Below are positions 50,120 to 59,046 of a stretch of 64,000 nucleotides of DNA, one piece after another. Every line of letters starts with the position of its first letter. Within the stretch, counting starts at the first letter, position 1. The notes beneath the pieces were generated by a model. The model made no database searches, was not told where the DNA came from, and was given only the letters and a program-made list of their open reading frames with translations. A program made the translations under genes and the position numbers. The DNA comes from Lachnospiraceae bacterium NSJ-143 (GTDB lineage: Bacteria; Bacillota; Clostridia; Lachnospirales; Anaerotignaceae): the NCBI GenBank assembly GCA_022867625.1, contig JALIFM010000005.1, forward strand, positions 124,001 to 188,000. Direction: 5' to 3'.

Positions 50120-50298
50120 TCTTTCGGCTCCTCCTTTTTCGTTGTGAGCTTTTTCAGGCAGACGCCCACGCAGGGCTTACCGTCCCCATAAGGACAGCCA
50201 CGGCAGCCGGTGGGCTTTTTCACAGGCGATGGCCCCGGACTATGCCGGGGCCGCTGCACCATCATTCTTTCAAAGGGCGAATCCGTGAAATAGGTCAT
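50116..50298 (-). CDS. Small Cys-rich element protein
   Basis: A 60-residue basic protein with a cysteine cluster (GCRGCPYGDGKPCVGVCLKK; four cysteines), suggesting a small zinc-binding fold. AGGAGG lies 9 nt before the ATG. Both ends overlap neighbouring genes by 4 bases (ATGA), which supports real translation. Function unknown. Confidence 0.65.
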   Translation of the reverse strand: MTYFTDSPFERMMVQRPRHSPGPSPVKKPTGCRGCPYGDGKPCVGVCLKKLTTKKEEPKE

Positions 50299-52232
50299 AC
50301 GTCGTCCTCCTTGTCCTCCGTGCCGTCATAGTCGCCGGTCAGCTCGTCGGGGTCGTATTCGTCGGGGTCGTCGGCATAGTCCTCCGGTTCGGGCAGGGCG
50401 TCGTCCTCCCCATCGGCGGGGCCGTCCTCAAACTGAATATCCTCAAAGTCGTCCGCGTCGTCCAAATCCTTTTTTGGTTTCATAACCTTGAAATAGTAAC
50501 CGGCCCCGCCAGCGCCCAGCACCACCAGCAGAACAATCACGATTGCGCCGGTGTTATTTTTCTTGGGTTCCGAATTGGCCGGTTTCTCCGCGTCCGGGGC
50601 CTCCGGCTCCACGCCCTCACAGCCGGACAAATCCAGCTTGCAGATCGGGCATTTCTGATTGACGGCCCCCGGTTCGCATTTTTCTTTACAGGTGCATTTC
50701 TCCGGGGCCGGGGTGACAGGCTCCGGGGCGCTGTCCTCGCTCTTTTCAGCCAGCGCCAGTAAATCGGCCTCGGTAACGGCGTTCAGGAAATAGACGTTTT
50801 CCGTTTCCCGCTGCTTGTCAATTATCAGGTAAAAGACGTTTTCAGCAGGGGTGACAATGGTGTAAAATTCTTTGCCGTCCTCGCCGGTGGCAGTGTCAAC
50901 AACGGTCGCCTGTCCGTCTGGTGTCAAGGGCTTTTCCTCCCTGTCCTGTACCTGCTGGGAAGAAGAAACGCCAGCGTTTCCCGTCTTGCCGGTGGAAGTG
51001 GAGGCCGTACCGCTTGTACCGGTGGGCTTGGCCGTTGTTGTGGGGGTGGTCGTAGTGGCCGGTGGCGTCGTTGTCGCGGGCGGCGTAGGCGTCGGGACCG
51101 GTGTGGTGGTCGGCTTGGTGGTGTCCGGGCAGCTTGTGGACGTATCTTTCTTGCCGTCTTTGTCAGTGCTTTCTTTTTTGCTGCTTGGTTCCTCATAGTT
51201 GGGATTGTTCAACTGGACAGTCTTTGACTTGTTGCCCGCGTTATCCACGGCCTGAACGGATATTTGTTTATACTCGTCGTCCAAATCCCGTAGCCGAACG
51301 TCCAGCGTTCCATTTGTCAGATCGTCATAACGGTCGCCGTCAATGTAAATCGCCTCCACGCCGGAAAGCTCGTCGCTTGCCTCCACGCGCAGCAGCTTTC
51401 CGTCGATACCGGCCCGCAGCGTTGGGGCTGTCCGGTCGAAGCACTCAATATAGCGGCTTTTGGTATGGGCCTTGCCGTCCTTGTCGGTGACAGTGACGTA
51501 CAAGGTGCAGTTCTCGGTGATCTCCACCTTGGCCCGGTTCCGGTCGGTCAGGTCGTCGGTCAGGTCAATCCAACTGCCGCCGCGCTCAATCTTGGCCTCC
51601 ACCTTTTGCCAGCCCGTGCCGTTTACGTCCTCAATGCGGATTTCCACGTCGGCGGCCTTGGTGTACCAGCCGGACGGGGAAATGATGGTGATGGTATAGG
51701 ACGGCGCGGGGGCAGGCGTCGGCTCCGGGGCCTTTCCGGTGCAGCCGGTCAGGTCGGCTTTACATACCGGGCAATCAGCGTTTACCGCGCCCAGCGCACA
51801 TTTGACGGAACAGGAGCAGACGGGCGGGGCCGGTTCCGGCTCCTTGCCCTCGCACTTGGAAACATCTGCCTTGCAAACCGGGCAAGCCTCGTTTGCCGCA
51901 CCCTCGGCGCACTTCACGTCACAGGCGCATTTCTCCGGTTCCTTGCCCTTGCAGCCTGTAACGTCGGCCACACAAGCCGGGCAATCGGCGTTTAAGGTGG
52001 TGGCCGTACACTTCACGTCGCAGAAGCAGGCCGGAAGTTCCGGGGCCTCCGTTTCCGGGGTAGAGCTTTCCCCCACAGTGGGGGATTCCTCCGGGGCCTC
52101 GTTGCCGGAAACAGAGTTGTCAAGCGCCCCGGCCTCCGCAGCCGGGGCAGCCAGTCCCAGCAGGGGGACGCACATTAGAACACAGCAGAGCAGCAATGCC
52201 GCTGCCCGTTTAATCGTTGTCAGTTTCTTCAT
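50295..52232 (-). CDS. Surface protein with four Cys-rich repeats (DUF4366-like)
   Basis: About 645 residues. Signal peptide (KRAAALLLCCVLMCVPLLGLAAPAAEA), then three tandem Cys-rich repeats (about 55-160). Ig-like or Big-like beta domains follow (about 165-330), then a Thr/Pro-rich wall-spanning stretch and a DUF4366-like block (EFYTIVTPAENVFYLIIDK). After a fourth Cys-rich repeat come one transmembrane segment (GAIVIVLLVVLGAGGAGYYF) and an acidic cytoplasmic tail. Each repeat fits C-x-C-x3-C-x8-C-P-x-C-x6-C. It is likely a surface component of the mating apparatus, perhaps for cell contact. ATG 52232 follows AAAGGAGG by 9 nt. Confidence 0.8.
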   Translation of the reverse strand: MKKLTTIKRAAALLLCCVLMCVPLLGLAAPAAEAGALDNSVSGNEAPEESPTVGESSTPETEAPELPACFCDVKCTATTLNADCPACVADVTGCKGKEPEKCACDVKCAEGAANEACPVCKADVSKCEGKEPEPAPPVCSCSVKCALGAVNADCPVCKADLTGCTGKAPEPTPAPAPSYTITIISPSGWYTKAADVEIRIEDVNGTGWQKVEAKIERGGSWIDLTDDLTDRNRAKVEITENCTLYVTVTDKDGKAHTKSRYIECFDRTAPTLRAGIDGKLLRVEASDELSGVEAIYIDGDRYDDLTNGTLDVRLRDLDDEYKQISVQAVDNAGNKSKTVQLNNPNYEEPSSKKESTDKDGKKDTSTSCPDTTKPTTTPVPTPTPPATTTPPATTTTPTTTAKPTGTSGTASTSTGKTGNAGVSSSQQVQDREEKPLTPDGQATVVDTATGEDGKEFYTIVTPAENVFYLIIDKQRETENVYFLNAVTEADLLALAEKSEDSAPEPVTPAPEKCTCKEKCEPGAVNQKCPICKLDLSGCEGVEPEAPDAEKPANSEPKKNNTGAIVIVLLVVLGAGGAGYYFKVMKPKKDLDDADDFEDIQFEDGPADGEDDALPEPEDYADDPDEYDPDELTGDYDGTEDKEDDV

Positions 52233-52467
52233 GTTCGGGTTCCTCCTTTCCCAAAGAAACAGGCGTCCCGGATTTATCCCGAAACGCCTTGATGAACGCC
52301 GCAAGCTCGGCGGGCGACGCCTCCACGCCGCGCACCAGCTCCACGATCTCCGTATTTTCCAGCTCGGTTTTCTGCTTTTCCAGCTCCCGCAGCCTTGCGT
52401 TATACTCGCTGATTTTCGCCTTGGTCTTGTCAATCTCGGCGCAAACCTTTTCAATTTTTTTGTTCAC
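52210..52467 (-). CDS. DUF4315-like coiled-coil protein
   Basis: About 85 residues: a long heptad-like helix (NKKIEKVCAEIDKTKAKISEYNARLRELEKQKTELEN) followed by EIVELVRGVEASPAELAAFIKAF, the DUF4315 pattern of Tn1549-like elements. GTG start at 52467, 6 nt after AAAGGAGG; the longer frame from 52509 runs into the upstream gene and is rejected. It overlaps the surface-protein gene start by 23 nt. Confidence 0.8.
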   Translation of the reverse strand: MNKKIEKVCAEIDKTKAKISEYNARLRELEKQKTELENTEIVELVRGVEASPAELAAFIKAFRDKSGTPVSLGKEEPEHEETDND

Positions 52468-52483
52468 GTTTTGCCTCCTTTTT

Positions 52484-54652
52484 TCAATAGGGCAGCCGCC
52501 CAAACGCATAGAAATGTTCCTGCCAGTATGGGGTATTGATATTTGCGTATTTGATCGGATCGCCCGCGTGAATCATCATGCCGTTTCCAACGTAAATCCC
52601 GATGTGCGACACAGGCCCCGTGCTGTCATATGTCCTTGTAAAGAAAATGCAATCGCCCGGCCTTGCCTCGTCCGGGGTGATAATGGCGCATTGGTTATAA
52701 ATGCCGGTGGCCGTCGTCCGGGGCAGGTTATAAACGCCGGAATGGGTGTATACCCAACAGACAAAGCCGCTGCAATCAAAGGACGTGCTGGGAGAGGAAC
52801 CGCCCCAAACGTAAGGATAACCTAAATACTTTTCAGCCTCCCCAATCAGGGCCGCAAAGTCCGGGTCGGAAAGCGCCTCACCCGGTATTTCATAGTCAAT
52901 GCCGGGATCGGCTGTCCCGCCTCCGGTATAAATGCCGTCCCACAGATACGGCTTGTTCCCCTTGGTTATCAGGGTAGCCGCGTAAATTGTTTTTTGGTCG
53001 TCTGTCAATAGGGCGTCAGCCACGGCGGGCAGCGTCTTGTTTGTCAGCGTTACGGTCAGAATGTGCCATTCGTATTCATGCTCGTTTCCGTCCTCGTCGG
53101 TGTAAGTGCGTATTTCCACACTTTCCGTCAGGGTTAATGTATACTGCTCATCAAAAATGGCTTGCAGCTCGGCCCGTGCGCTTTCACGGGTATATTCTTG
53201 GAGCTTGGCCGTCAGGTAGGAAGTCAACTCATAGGGGTTATGGCCGATCTCGTCCAGCTCGTACCTGTATTCGTCATAGCCGGGATAGTCGCTTTCGATA
53301 TTGTCTATCCGTTCTTGCAGTTCCTTTTCCAGCTGGGTGTAATCGTCCTCGGCCCCGTGTATGTCGGTATCTTCAGAACCATAAGACGTTCCCAAAATGG
53401 AGGCAAAGCCGCCCGCCAGCATGGAGGAACAGGACGATGTACAGGAGGCGAAGAAAAAAACAATAAACGCGATTAGCGCCCCGATTGCCACAAGTTTTTT
53501 GTGGCCTCCCACAAAGGACGCCACGGCGCGGACGGCATTGCCCACAAGCCCCGCCGTTTCCTTGGCGGCCTCCGCGCCCCGTTTGGCCTCCCGCGCTGCC
53601 TTGGCATAGTTCTTTTTAATCTGCCGTTTTTGCTGCATACGGGAAAACAGGCTTTTCTTTAGATCCGGGTTATCCTGCAATGTCCGTTGATACAGATAAT
53701 TGACGTTGGCTTTAGCCGCCTTTTTCTCCCATTTCCGCAGCTTGTTATAGGGCGCGTGTTTGTGGTGGCGGTAAGCAAAGCGGACAGTGGTTGACGCCAG
53801 ATTTTCGACGGTCAGCTCGGTTTTATGGGCGGCCTCCACGCCTACATTTTCCTGTTCCACCTGATGGATTTTCTGGTGTACTTTCAAATCAACGGCCCGG
53901 CCAGCGGCGAGAGCGCCACGGGCCAGCAGGTTCCGCTTGCCCTCCGGCTTGACTTCTGTTTCAAACCGCAGACGGCGACGGGGCCGCCCGGCGTCCTCGT
54001 CAAACTCCTTTCGCAGCCGGATTTTCCGCTGGGTGGGCAGGTTGTCGCGGGCCTGTTTCGCCTTTCCGGTGGCCCGGTCAAACCGCTTCTTGGCCCTGTC
54101 GGTCTTTTTCTGTTGCCGCTGGTTGCCGGTGGGGGCCTCCCCGGTGGCGTCGCCGCCTGAATCGCCGGTCGGCTCCGGCCCGGCCTCCGGTGCATCCGGT
54201 TCCGGTGGCCGTTCCTCCTTGGTAAAGTGCAGGCGGGATTTTTTGCCCTCCGGCGGCCTGTCGTCCGTAGAACGCCGGTCTTGTTCGCTGCCCTCCGGGG
54301 ACTTGCCCTTGTCAGCAAAACGCCGGGCCTGTTTCAGCTCGTCGCTGGGGGTGAAGCGCAGCCTCCCCGGTTCCTCCGTGAAGTCGGGCCGGTTCTCCGG
54401 GGCAGCGTCTTGACGCCCGCCATAACTCGGTTCCGGCCTTGGGATTTTTTCGTCAGGCCGTGCGGGATCGGAAAAGGATAACCGGCTGGAAGAAGAAAAC
54501 GCCTCCGGTTGGGTGGCCGGGGCGTCCTCCGTGTTCCTGCTCATTTTCTGGTAATAGCCGGTCTTTTTCTTGTGTTCCGGCGGGGCCGGGCCGGGAATGT
54601 CGCGGCCTCGTGTGGGTTGTTTTCCCCTGTCCGGTTCTGCCCGTTCTCTCAT
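52484..54652 (-). CDS. Transfer-associated NlpC/P60 (C40) cell-wall hydrolase
   Basis: A 722-residue protein. The long N-terminal cytoplasmic part is basic, with low-complexity Pro/Glu/Arg-rich sequence (about 1-380). One transmembrane segment (LVAIGALIAFIVFFFASC) is followed by an extracellular helical region, and then a C-terminal NlpC/P60 domain. Catalytic Cys is in FDCSGFVCW, His in VSHIGIYVG, and the third polar residue in MMIHAGD. It opens peptidoglycan locally for the mating channel. Its start overlaps the preceding stop (ATGA). Confidence 0.88.
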   Translation of the reverse strand: MRERAEPDRGKQPTRGRDIPGPAPPEHKKKTGYYQKMSRNTEDAPATQPEAFSSSSRLSFSDPARPDEKIPRPEPSYGGRQDAAPENRPDFTEEPGRLRFTPSDELKQARRFADKGKSPEGSEQDRRSTDDRPPEGKKSRLHFTKEERPPEPDAPEAGPEPTGDSGGDATGEAPTGNQRQQKKTDRAKKRFDRATGKAKQARDNLPTQRKIRLRKEFDEDAGRPRRRLRFETEVKPEGKRNLLARGALAAGRAVDLKVHQKIHQVEQENVGVEAAHKTELTVENLASTTVRFAYRHHKHAPYNKLRKWEKKAAKANVNYLYQRTLQDNPDLKKSLFSRMQQKRQIKKNYAKAAREAKRGAEAAKETAGLVGNAVRAVASFVGGHKKLVAIGALIAFIVFFFASCTSSCSSMLAGGFASILGTSYGSEDTDIHGAEDDYTQLEKELQERIDNIESDYPGYDEYRYELDEIGHNPYELTSYLTAKLQEYTRESARAELQAIFDEQYTLTLTESVEIRTYTDEDGNEHEYEWHILTVTLTNKTLPAVADALLTDDQKTIYAATLITKGNKPYLWDGIYTGGGTADPGIDYEIPGEALSDPDFAALIGEAEKYLGYPYVWGGSSPSTSFDCSGFVCWVYTHSGVYNLPRTTATGIYNQCAIITPDEARPGDCIFFTRTYDSTGPVSHIGIYVGNGMMIHAGDPIKYANINTPYWQEHFYAFGRLPY

Positions 54653-55641
54653 AGCGCGGTCTCCGGTTCTGCTTTCACCTTGGCAGGCCCGGCCTTATCC
54701 GGCTTTTCCGCATTTTTCAGGGCTTGCAGGTTATCCCGCACAGACGGCTTTTTCTCGGTGGCCCGTTCCAGCTTTTCCAGCTGCCCCACGGCGGCCCCGG
54801 CTGTCTTTTCAATGCTTGTCATAACGTCCCGGACAGTACGCAGCGGGGCCAGCAATCCGGCCTGAAAACGTCCCTCCTTGGAGGCGTCCACTTCCTGCCG
54901 CTCCTTGCCGATGGTGGCCCGGCCCGCCTGTTTCAAATGGCCGCCCGCGCTCCGCAGTTCTTCCCCGATGGCCTCCACCTTGGAAATGGTCGCCTTAGCG
55001 TCGGTTATAGAGCTGTTCAAATCAGCCCGCAGCAGGTTCAGCGTCTTTTTTACGCCTAAAAAGGACACGGCCTTATTCAGCCCCGTAAGCCCGGCATGTT
55101 TTACGTTCTCCACGGCGCGGGCCGCCCCCTCGATAATCTGTTCCTTGACAGCGGCCAGCCGCCCCCGTGCCGTTTGAACGCCATTTTCAAGCCCTGTCAC
55201 AGCCGCCGCAAGCGCCTTTTTCACAGGGCCTTGCTGCATATCGTTCAGCTGTCCCCGTACCTGCAAAAGCTCCGCAGACACTTGATCGAACCGTTTTTCC
55301 ATGCTGTCAACATACCGGATCAGCTGGGAAAATTCCTTGGCCCGGTCGCCCTCCACCTTGGAGAGCAGGGCAAGCAGTTTTTTCACGTCGTCATTGTCCT
55401 TTAACGGCGCGGCCCGTTGCAGGTCGGGATTGCCCGGCGCGGGTTTCAGCTCATAGTCGGCCATCTGCTTTTTTGTCAGAGGCTTTGTATAGGTCAGATC
55501 GCCCCACGCTTGCAGCTTTCCGCCCTCCACAGGTTCGCGCTTGTCGTAGTTGTTGATTTCCAGCGGCTTATTCTCCGGCTGGTTGGGGAATGTCCCCAAA
55601 TCAACGGGCCGCTGGGTGGAATAATACTTGTATTGCTCCAT
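54649..55641 (-). CDS. Element protein with LPD11-like N-terminus and helical C-terminus
   Basis: A 330-residue protein. The N-terminal 65 residues (YKYYSTQRPVDLGTFPNQPENKPLEINNYDKRE and AWGDLTYTKPLT) resemble a small domain often called LPD11 in element polyvalent proteins; that assignment is from memory. The rest is a long predicted helical region of Ala/Lys/Glu-rich sequence, likely coiled coil. AAGGAGG lies upstream of the ATG. It is between virB4 and the NlpC/P60 gene, so it may bridge the channel parts. Function unknown. Confidence 0.65.
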   Translation of the reverse strand: MEQYKYYSTQRPVDLGTFPNQPENKPLEINNYDKREPVEGGKLQAWGDLTYTKPLTKKQMADYELKPAPGNPDLQRAAPLKDNDDVKKLLALLSKVEGDRAKEFSQLIRYVDSMEKRFDQVSAELLQVRGQLNDMQQGPVKKALAAAVTGLENGVQTARGRLAAVKEQIIEGAARAVENVKHAGLTGLNKAVSFLGVKKTLNLLRADLNSSITDAKATISKVEAIGEELRSAGGHLKQAGRATIGKERQEVDASKEGRFQAGLLAPLRTVRDVMTSIEKTAGAAVGQLEKLERATEKKPSVRDNLQALKNAEKPDKAGPAKVKAEPETAL

Positions 55642-55654
55642 TCACAAAACCTCC

Positions 55655-58120
55655 TTACTCATTGTTGGTCACTGTCTGTTCCTCCGGCTTGGTCGTCATA
55701 ATACGGTAAAGCTCGGTGTCCTTGGGGAAATGGTCTACAAACGGAATGATGGTGTTGCCGTAGAATAGCAAGCCCTCCCCGGCGTTGCTATGGGTTACAT
55801 AGGAAAGCTGGGTCGGGGAGATACCCAGCTGTTTAGCGAGGATTTGCCGGTCGCCCGCCGCTTGGGAAAGCATATAAATGAAGTCGGAATTTTCAAAGAT
55901 ATTTTCGATTTCCCTTGACGCCAGCAAATCCTTAACATTTTGAGTTAAGGCGCTGGGTATGCCGCCCCACTTCCTGAACCGTTTCCAAATCTCCACGGAA
56001 TAGGCCGCCGTCTGCTCGTCTTTTAACAATAAATGGAACTCGTCACAGTAGAACCAAGTTGTTTTATGGGCGGCCCGGTTGACCGTGACGCGGTTCCAAA
56101 CTTGGTCTTGCAGAATCAGCATGGCAATCTTTTTCAGGCCCTTGCCCAGCTGCTTTATGTCGTAGCACACAAGCCGGTTTGTAAGGTCAACATTTGTTCG
56201 GTGGTTAAAGACGTTCAGGGAGCCGGAAACGTAGATTTCAAGCGTCGTCGCAAGCCGTTTCGCCTCTGGTTCCTCCTGCTTCAAAAGCAGCTCGTACAGG
56301 TCGCCCAGCACGGGCATTTTCTCCGGGCGCGGGTCGGCCAGATAGTCCCGGTAGACAAGGCGGGTGCAGCGGTCTATGATGGTCTTTTCCACGGGCTGCA
56401 AGCCGTCCTTGCTTGCCACAATCAATTCACACAGGGACAGGATAAAGTCGCTTTTTAAGGTCAGCGGGTTTTCCTCGTCCGAATAGTCCGGGTTAATATC
56501 CATCGGGTTCACATATTGCGTAGACACGGGGGAGAGCTGAACCACCTGCCCGCCCAGCCGGTTTACAAGGGGCGCGTATTCGGCCTCCGGGTCTGTTATG
56601 ATAATATCGTCCTTGGTCGTCAGGAAAGCATTGGCGATTTCCCGCTTGGCGCTGAAACTCTTGCCACTTCCCGGCACTCCTAAGAAAAGCCCGTTCGGGT
56701 TTTTCAGGCGCTTTCTATCGGCCATAATCAGGTTGCTTGACAGGGCGTTAATGCCGTAATAAAGCGCCTCGCCGCTCATAAATAATTCCTCGGTGGTGAA
56801 CGGCACAAAGATAGCAAGGGACGATGTTGTAAGGCCCCGTTGAATTTCTATCTGGTTCAGGCCCAGCGGTAAGCTGCTCATTAGCCCCTGTTCCTGTTGC
56901 CAGTCCAGACGCTTCAAGGTGCAGTTATGTTTTTGCGCCACACTCGCCGCTTGGAAAATGTCGTTTTCCAGCTGCCCGCGTGTCGGCGCAAGGTTCAGCA
57001 CAAGGACAGTCGCTAAAAACATGCGCTCGTCCCGGCTTTGCAGGCTGTTTAAGAGGGTTTGCGCTTCACCGGCGTAGGTGATAAGGTCGGGCGGCAGCAC
57101 GTCCATGTCGTAACCGCTCCGCACAGCTTTTTTCTGTTCCTCGATCTTGGTTTTCTCAATGTCCGTCAGCTTGCGCTTGATGGTCTTGATTGCCTCCTGT
57201 TGGTTGACCGCCTTGATATGGATATTGACGATCAGGGAGCAATCCAGATTGAGAAAGTCTGACAGTACGCGGTCGTTAAGCTGGGACGCGCCAATCTGTA
57301 AAAAGGACGCCGCGCCCCACATGCCGCCGATCTTGAACGTGCGCCCGCCCCGGAAGTCAAAGGAGCTGGGCGCGATAAAGGGCTTGGTCGTCAGGCCCGT
57401 ATTTACGATAGCGTCCCAATTAAACCGCAGCTTTTCCTTGCCGTCCGGGTGGAAAATACCGTGCAGCACTTCCAGCCGTTCATAGCCGGTCAGCGGTTCC
57501 GAACGGACGCCCATGTTTTTTAAGTGGTTGCGTAAATCGGCCTCGATTCGTTCCACACGGGGCCGGGCCGTCTGCCCGTTCTCGGCCTCGATTCCAAACG
57601 TGAAATACTTGCGCTTTATCAGGCCGTTGTTACCCTTGGCAAGCTGGGCTTTCAGAATCCCGGCCAACTCCCGGCGAACGTCGTCGTATTCGTCCCCAGC
57701 CTCCGGGATTGTGACGGATTTCTGGTAGTCAATCAGGTTGGCCCGCAGGTTGATGAAACTCATTTGCGCCCACATGGAGGAATCCAGCGCATTGTAGAAG
57801 TCGCACAGGCCGTCAAAGGTCTGTTCCTTGTCCTCCGGCTGGGCCAGCTCATAGTTAATATCCGAAAAATGCAGCGTCTTTGTATAGAGCTTGTCGTTTA
57901 CCTGCATAAGTCCGTCAGGGAACAGTTCGCGGTAGGGGATTGTCTGCACGGCGTCCCTCGGTATTTTGCCGTCCCGCTGGGCTTTTTGGATTGCCCGCTT
58001 GACGCGCCGACGCTCCGCAGCGGAAAGTTTCGCGTCAGGCCCGCCGATTTTCAGCGGCTTTTTGGGCGGGGCGGGTTTTGCCGCCCTTGACGGTCTGCCC
58101 GGTTTTTTTGCCTTTTTCAA
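55655..58120 (-). CDS. VirB4-like conjugation ATPase
   Basis: About 821 residues of the motor ATPase of the type IV secretion-like mating channel. Walker A is in LGVPGSGKSFSAKREI and Walker B in TWFYCDEFHLLL. The N-terminal part has KIPRDAVQTIPYRELFPDGL, conserved in Tn1549-type VirB4. TTG at 58120 is inferred as start (GAGG about 9 nt upstream), overlapping prgI by 86 nt; the frame remains open to 58303 but that part is the out-of-frame shadow of prgI. Works with PrgI, VirB6-like and VirD4 proteins encoded around it. Confidence 0.88.
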   Translation of the reverse strand: MKKAKKPGRPSRAAKPAPPKKPLKIGGPDAKLSAAERRRVKRAIQKAQRDGKIPRDAVQTIPYRELFPDGLMQVNDKLYTKTLHFSDINYELAQPEDKEQTFDGLCDFYNALDSSMWAQMSFINLRANLIDYQKSVTIPEAGDEYDDVRRELAGILKAQLAKGNNGLIKRKYFTFGIEAENGQTARPRVERIEADLRNHLKNMGVRSEPLTGYERLEVLHGIFHPDGKEKLRFNWDAIVNTGLTTKPFIAPSSFDFRGGRTFKIGGMWGAASFLQIGASQLNDRVLSDFLNLDCSLIVNIHIKAVNQQEAIKTIKRKLTDIEKTKIEEQKKAVRSGYDMDVLPPDLITYAGEAQTLLNSLQSRDERMFLATVLVLNLAPTRGQLENDIFQAASVAQKHNCTLKRLDWQQEQGLMSSLPLGLNQIEIQRGLTTSSLAIFVPFTTEELFMSGEALYYGINALSSNLIMADRKRLKNPNGLFLGVPGSGKSFSAKREIANAFLTTKDDIIITDPEAEYAPLVNRLGGQVVQLSPVSTQYVNPMDINPDYSDEENPLTLKSDFILSLCELIVASKDGLQPVEKTIIDRCTRLVYRDYLADPRPEKMPVLGDLYELLLKQEEPEAKRLATTLEIYVSGSLNVFNHRTNVDLTNRLVCYDIKQLGKGLKKIAMLILQDQVWNRVTVNRAAHKTTWFYCDEFHLLLKDEQTAAYSVEIWKRFRKWGGIPSALTQNVKDLLASREIENIFENSDFIYMLSQAAGDRQILAKQLGISPTQLSYVTHSNAGEGLLFYGNTIIPFVDHFPKDTELYRIMTTKPEEQTVTNNE

Positions 58121-58472
58121 GCTCCTGCACCTCCTTGTCAATTTGTGCCTGCCGCATGAGTGCGGCGTACAGGTTATTGGTTTTATAGGGCCGCACGCCC
58201 GGCCAGAGGAACCGGGTGCGGATATAGTGGAACACGATTTTTTCAAGCGGCTGCCCGTCCTTTTCGTACATGCCGACAGCGAAGAACGGGAGCATAAGGC
58301 CAATCATGCACAGGGCGGCAACGTCCGTCCCGATTGCCGACCGGCTGGAAAGATAAAAGGGGATTCCCACGGCCCCGGCCAGCGCAAAACAAATCAGCTG
58401 CCTTTTTGTCAGGTTAAAGGCAATCTTGTTTTTGACACGGCTAAGGTCTTTGGGAACAGGTACATAAGGCAT
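58035..58472 (-). CDS. PrgI-family (VirB3-like) channel protein
   Basis: A 145-residue protein: conserved N-terminus YVPVPKDLSRVKNKIAFNLTKRQLICF, two adjacent membrane segments (about 28-75), then a cytoplasmic tail rich in Lys and Gln. PrgI/VirB3 proteins sit next to VirB4 and anchor it to the membrane. Its 3' end overlaps virB4, as often in these elements. Confidence 0.9.
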   Translation of the reverse strand: MPYVPVPKDLSRVKNKIAFNLTKRQLICFALAGAVGIPFYLSSRSAIGTDVAALCMIGLMLPFFAVGMYEKDGQPLEKIVFHYIRTRFLWPGVRPYKTNNLYAALMRQAQIDKEVQELEKGKKTGQTVKGGKTRPAQKAAENRRA

Positions 58473-58475
58473 TTG

Positions 58476-59030
58476 TCAGCCTCCTTTCGTTTCGAGCTGC
58501 AAGGTGCTTTCCACCTCATTTCCCCATACGTCCCAGCCCTCCGTTTTTTGGCGGGCAAACAGTTCCACACGGGGAAGATTGCCTAACAGCTCCACAATTT
58601 TTTCACGGGTTATATCCGGCTTTTTGCTATGGGCCTCCACCGGGGAAATAATTAACTGATGGACGCCCGCGCTTTTGCGTTTTGGGTGGCCTCTTGTCGC
58701 CAGCAGACAGATTTCCGCGTTTCCCCGCGTCCAGAAGCCCAGCCCGTAGAACCAGCCGGGAGATTTCCGGTTTTGTTTCAGCCACACAAAGGCCACGGAT
58801 TTATAAGTAAAGCCCCACGCTTTTATCAGGCGTAGGGCCTCCGGGAGCTGGGGGAAAGTCGCCCACAGAAACAGGGCGCAGTCCTTGGCTGCCAGCTCCC
58901 TTACAGGGAGGGCGCACAGTTCGTCAGGCCCCAGTGTGAAATAGTGGTGTTCCGCAGCGCCATTTATATTCTTTTGCCGGTAACGCCACGGGGGATCGGC
59001 GTAGATAATGCCGTATTGCTTTTCCGTCAT
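58476..59030 (-). CDS. MT-A70-family adenine methyltransferase
   Basis: About 184 residues, S-adenosylmethionine-dependent N6-adenine methylase of the MT-A70 type. DPPW (residues 12-15) is the catalytic motif; LFLWATFPQLPEAL and VELFARQKTEGWDVWGNE are other family blocks. No restriction enzyme is beside it, so it is an orphan modifier that may protect transferred DNA. The ATG at 59030 follows AAAGGAG; an upstream start at 59126 is rejected. Unusual position inside the channel operon. Confidence 0.88.
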   Translation of the reverse strand: MTEKQYGIIYADPPWRYRQKNINGAAEHHYFTLGPDELCALPVRELAAKDCALFLWATFPQLPEALRLIKAWGFTYKSVAFVWLKQNRKSPGWFYGLGFWTRGNAEICLLATRGHPKRKSAGVHQLIISPVEAHSKKPDITREKIVELLGNLPRVELFARQKTEGWDVWGNEVESTLQLETKGG

Positions 59031-59046
59031 AAACTCCTTTCTGCCT

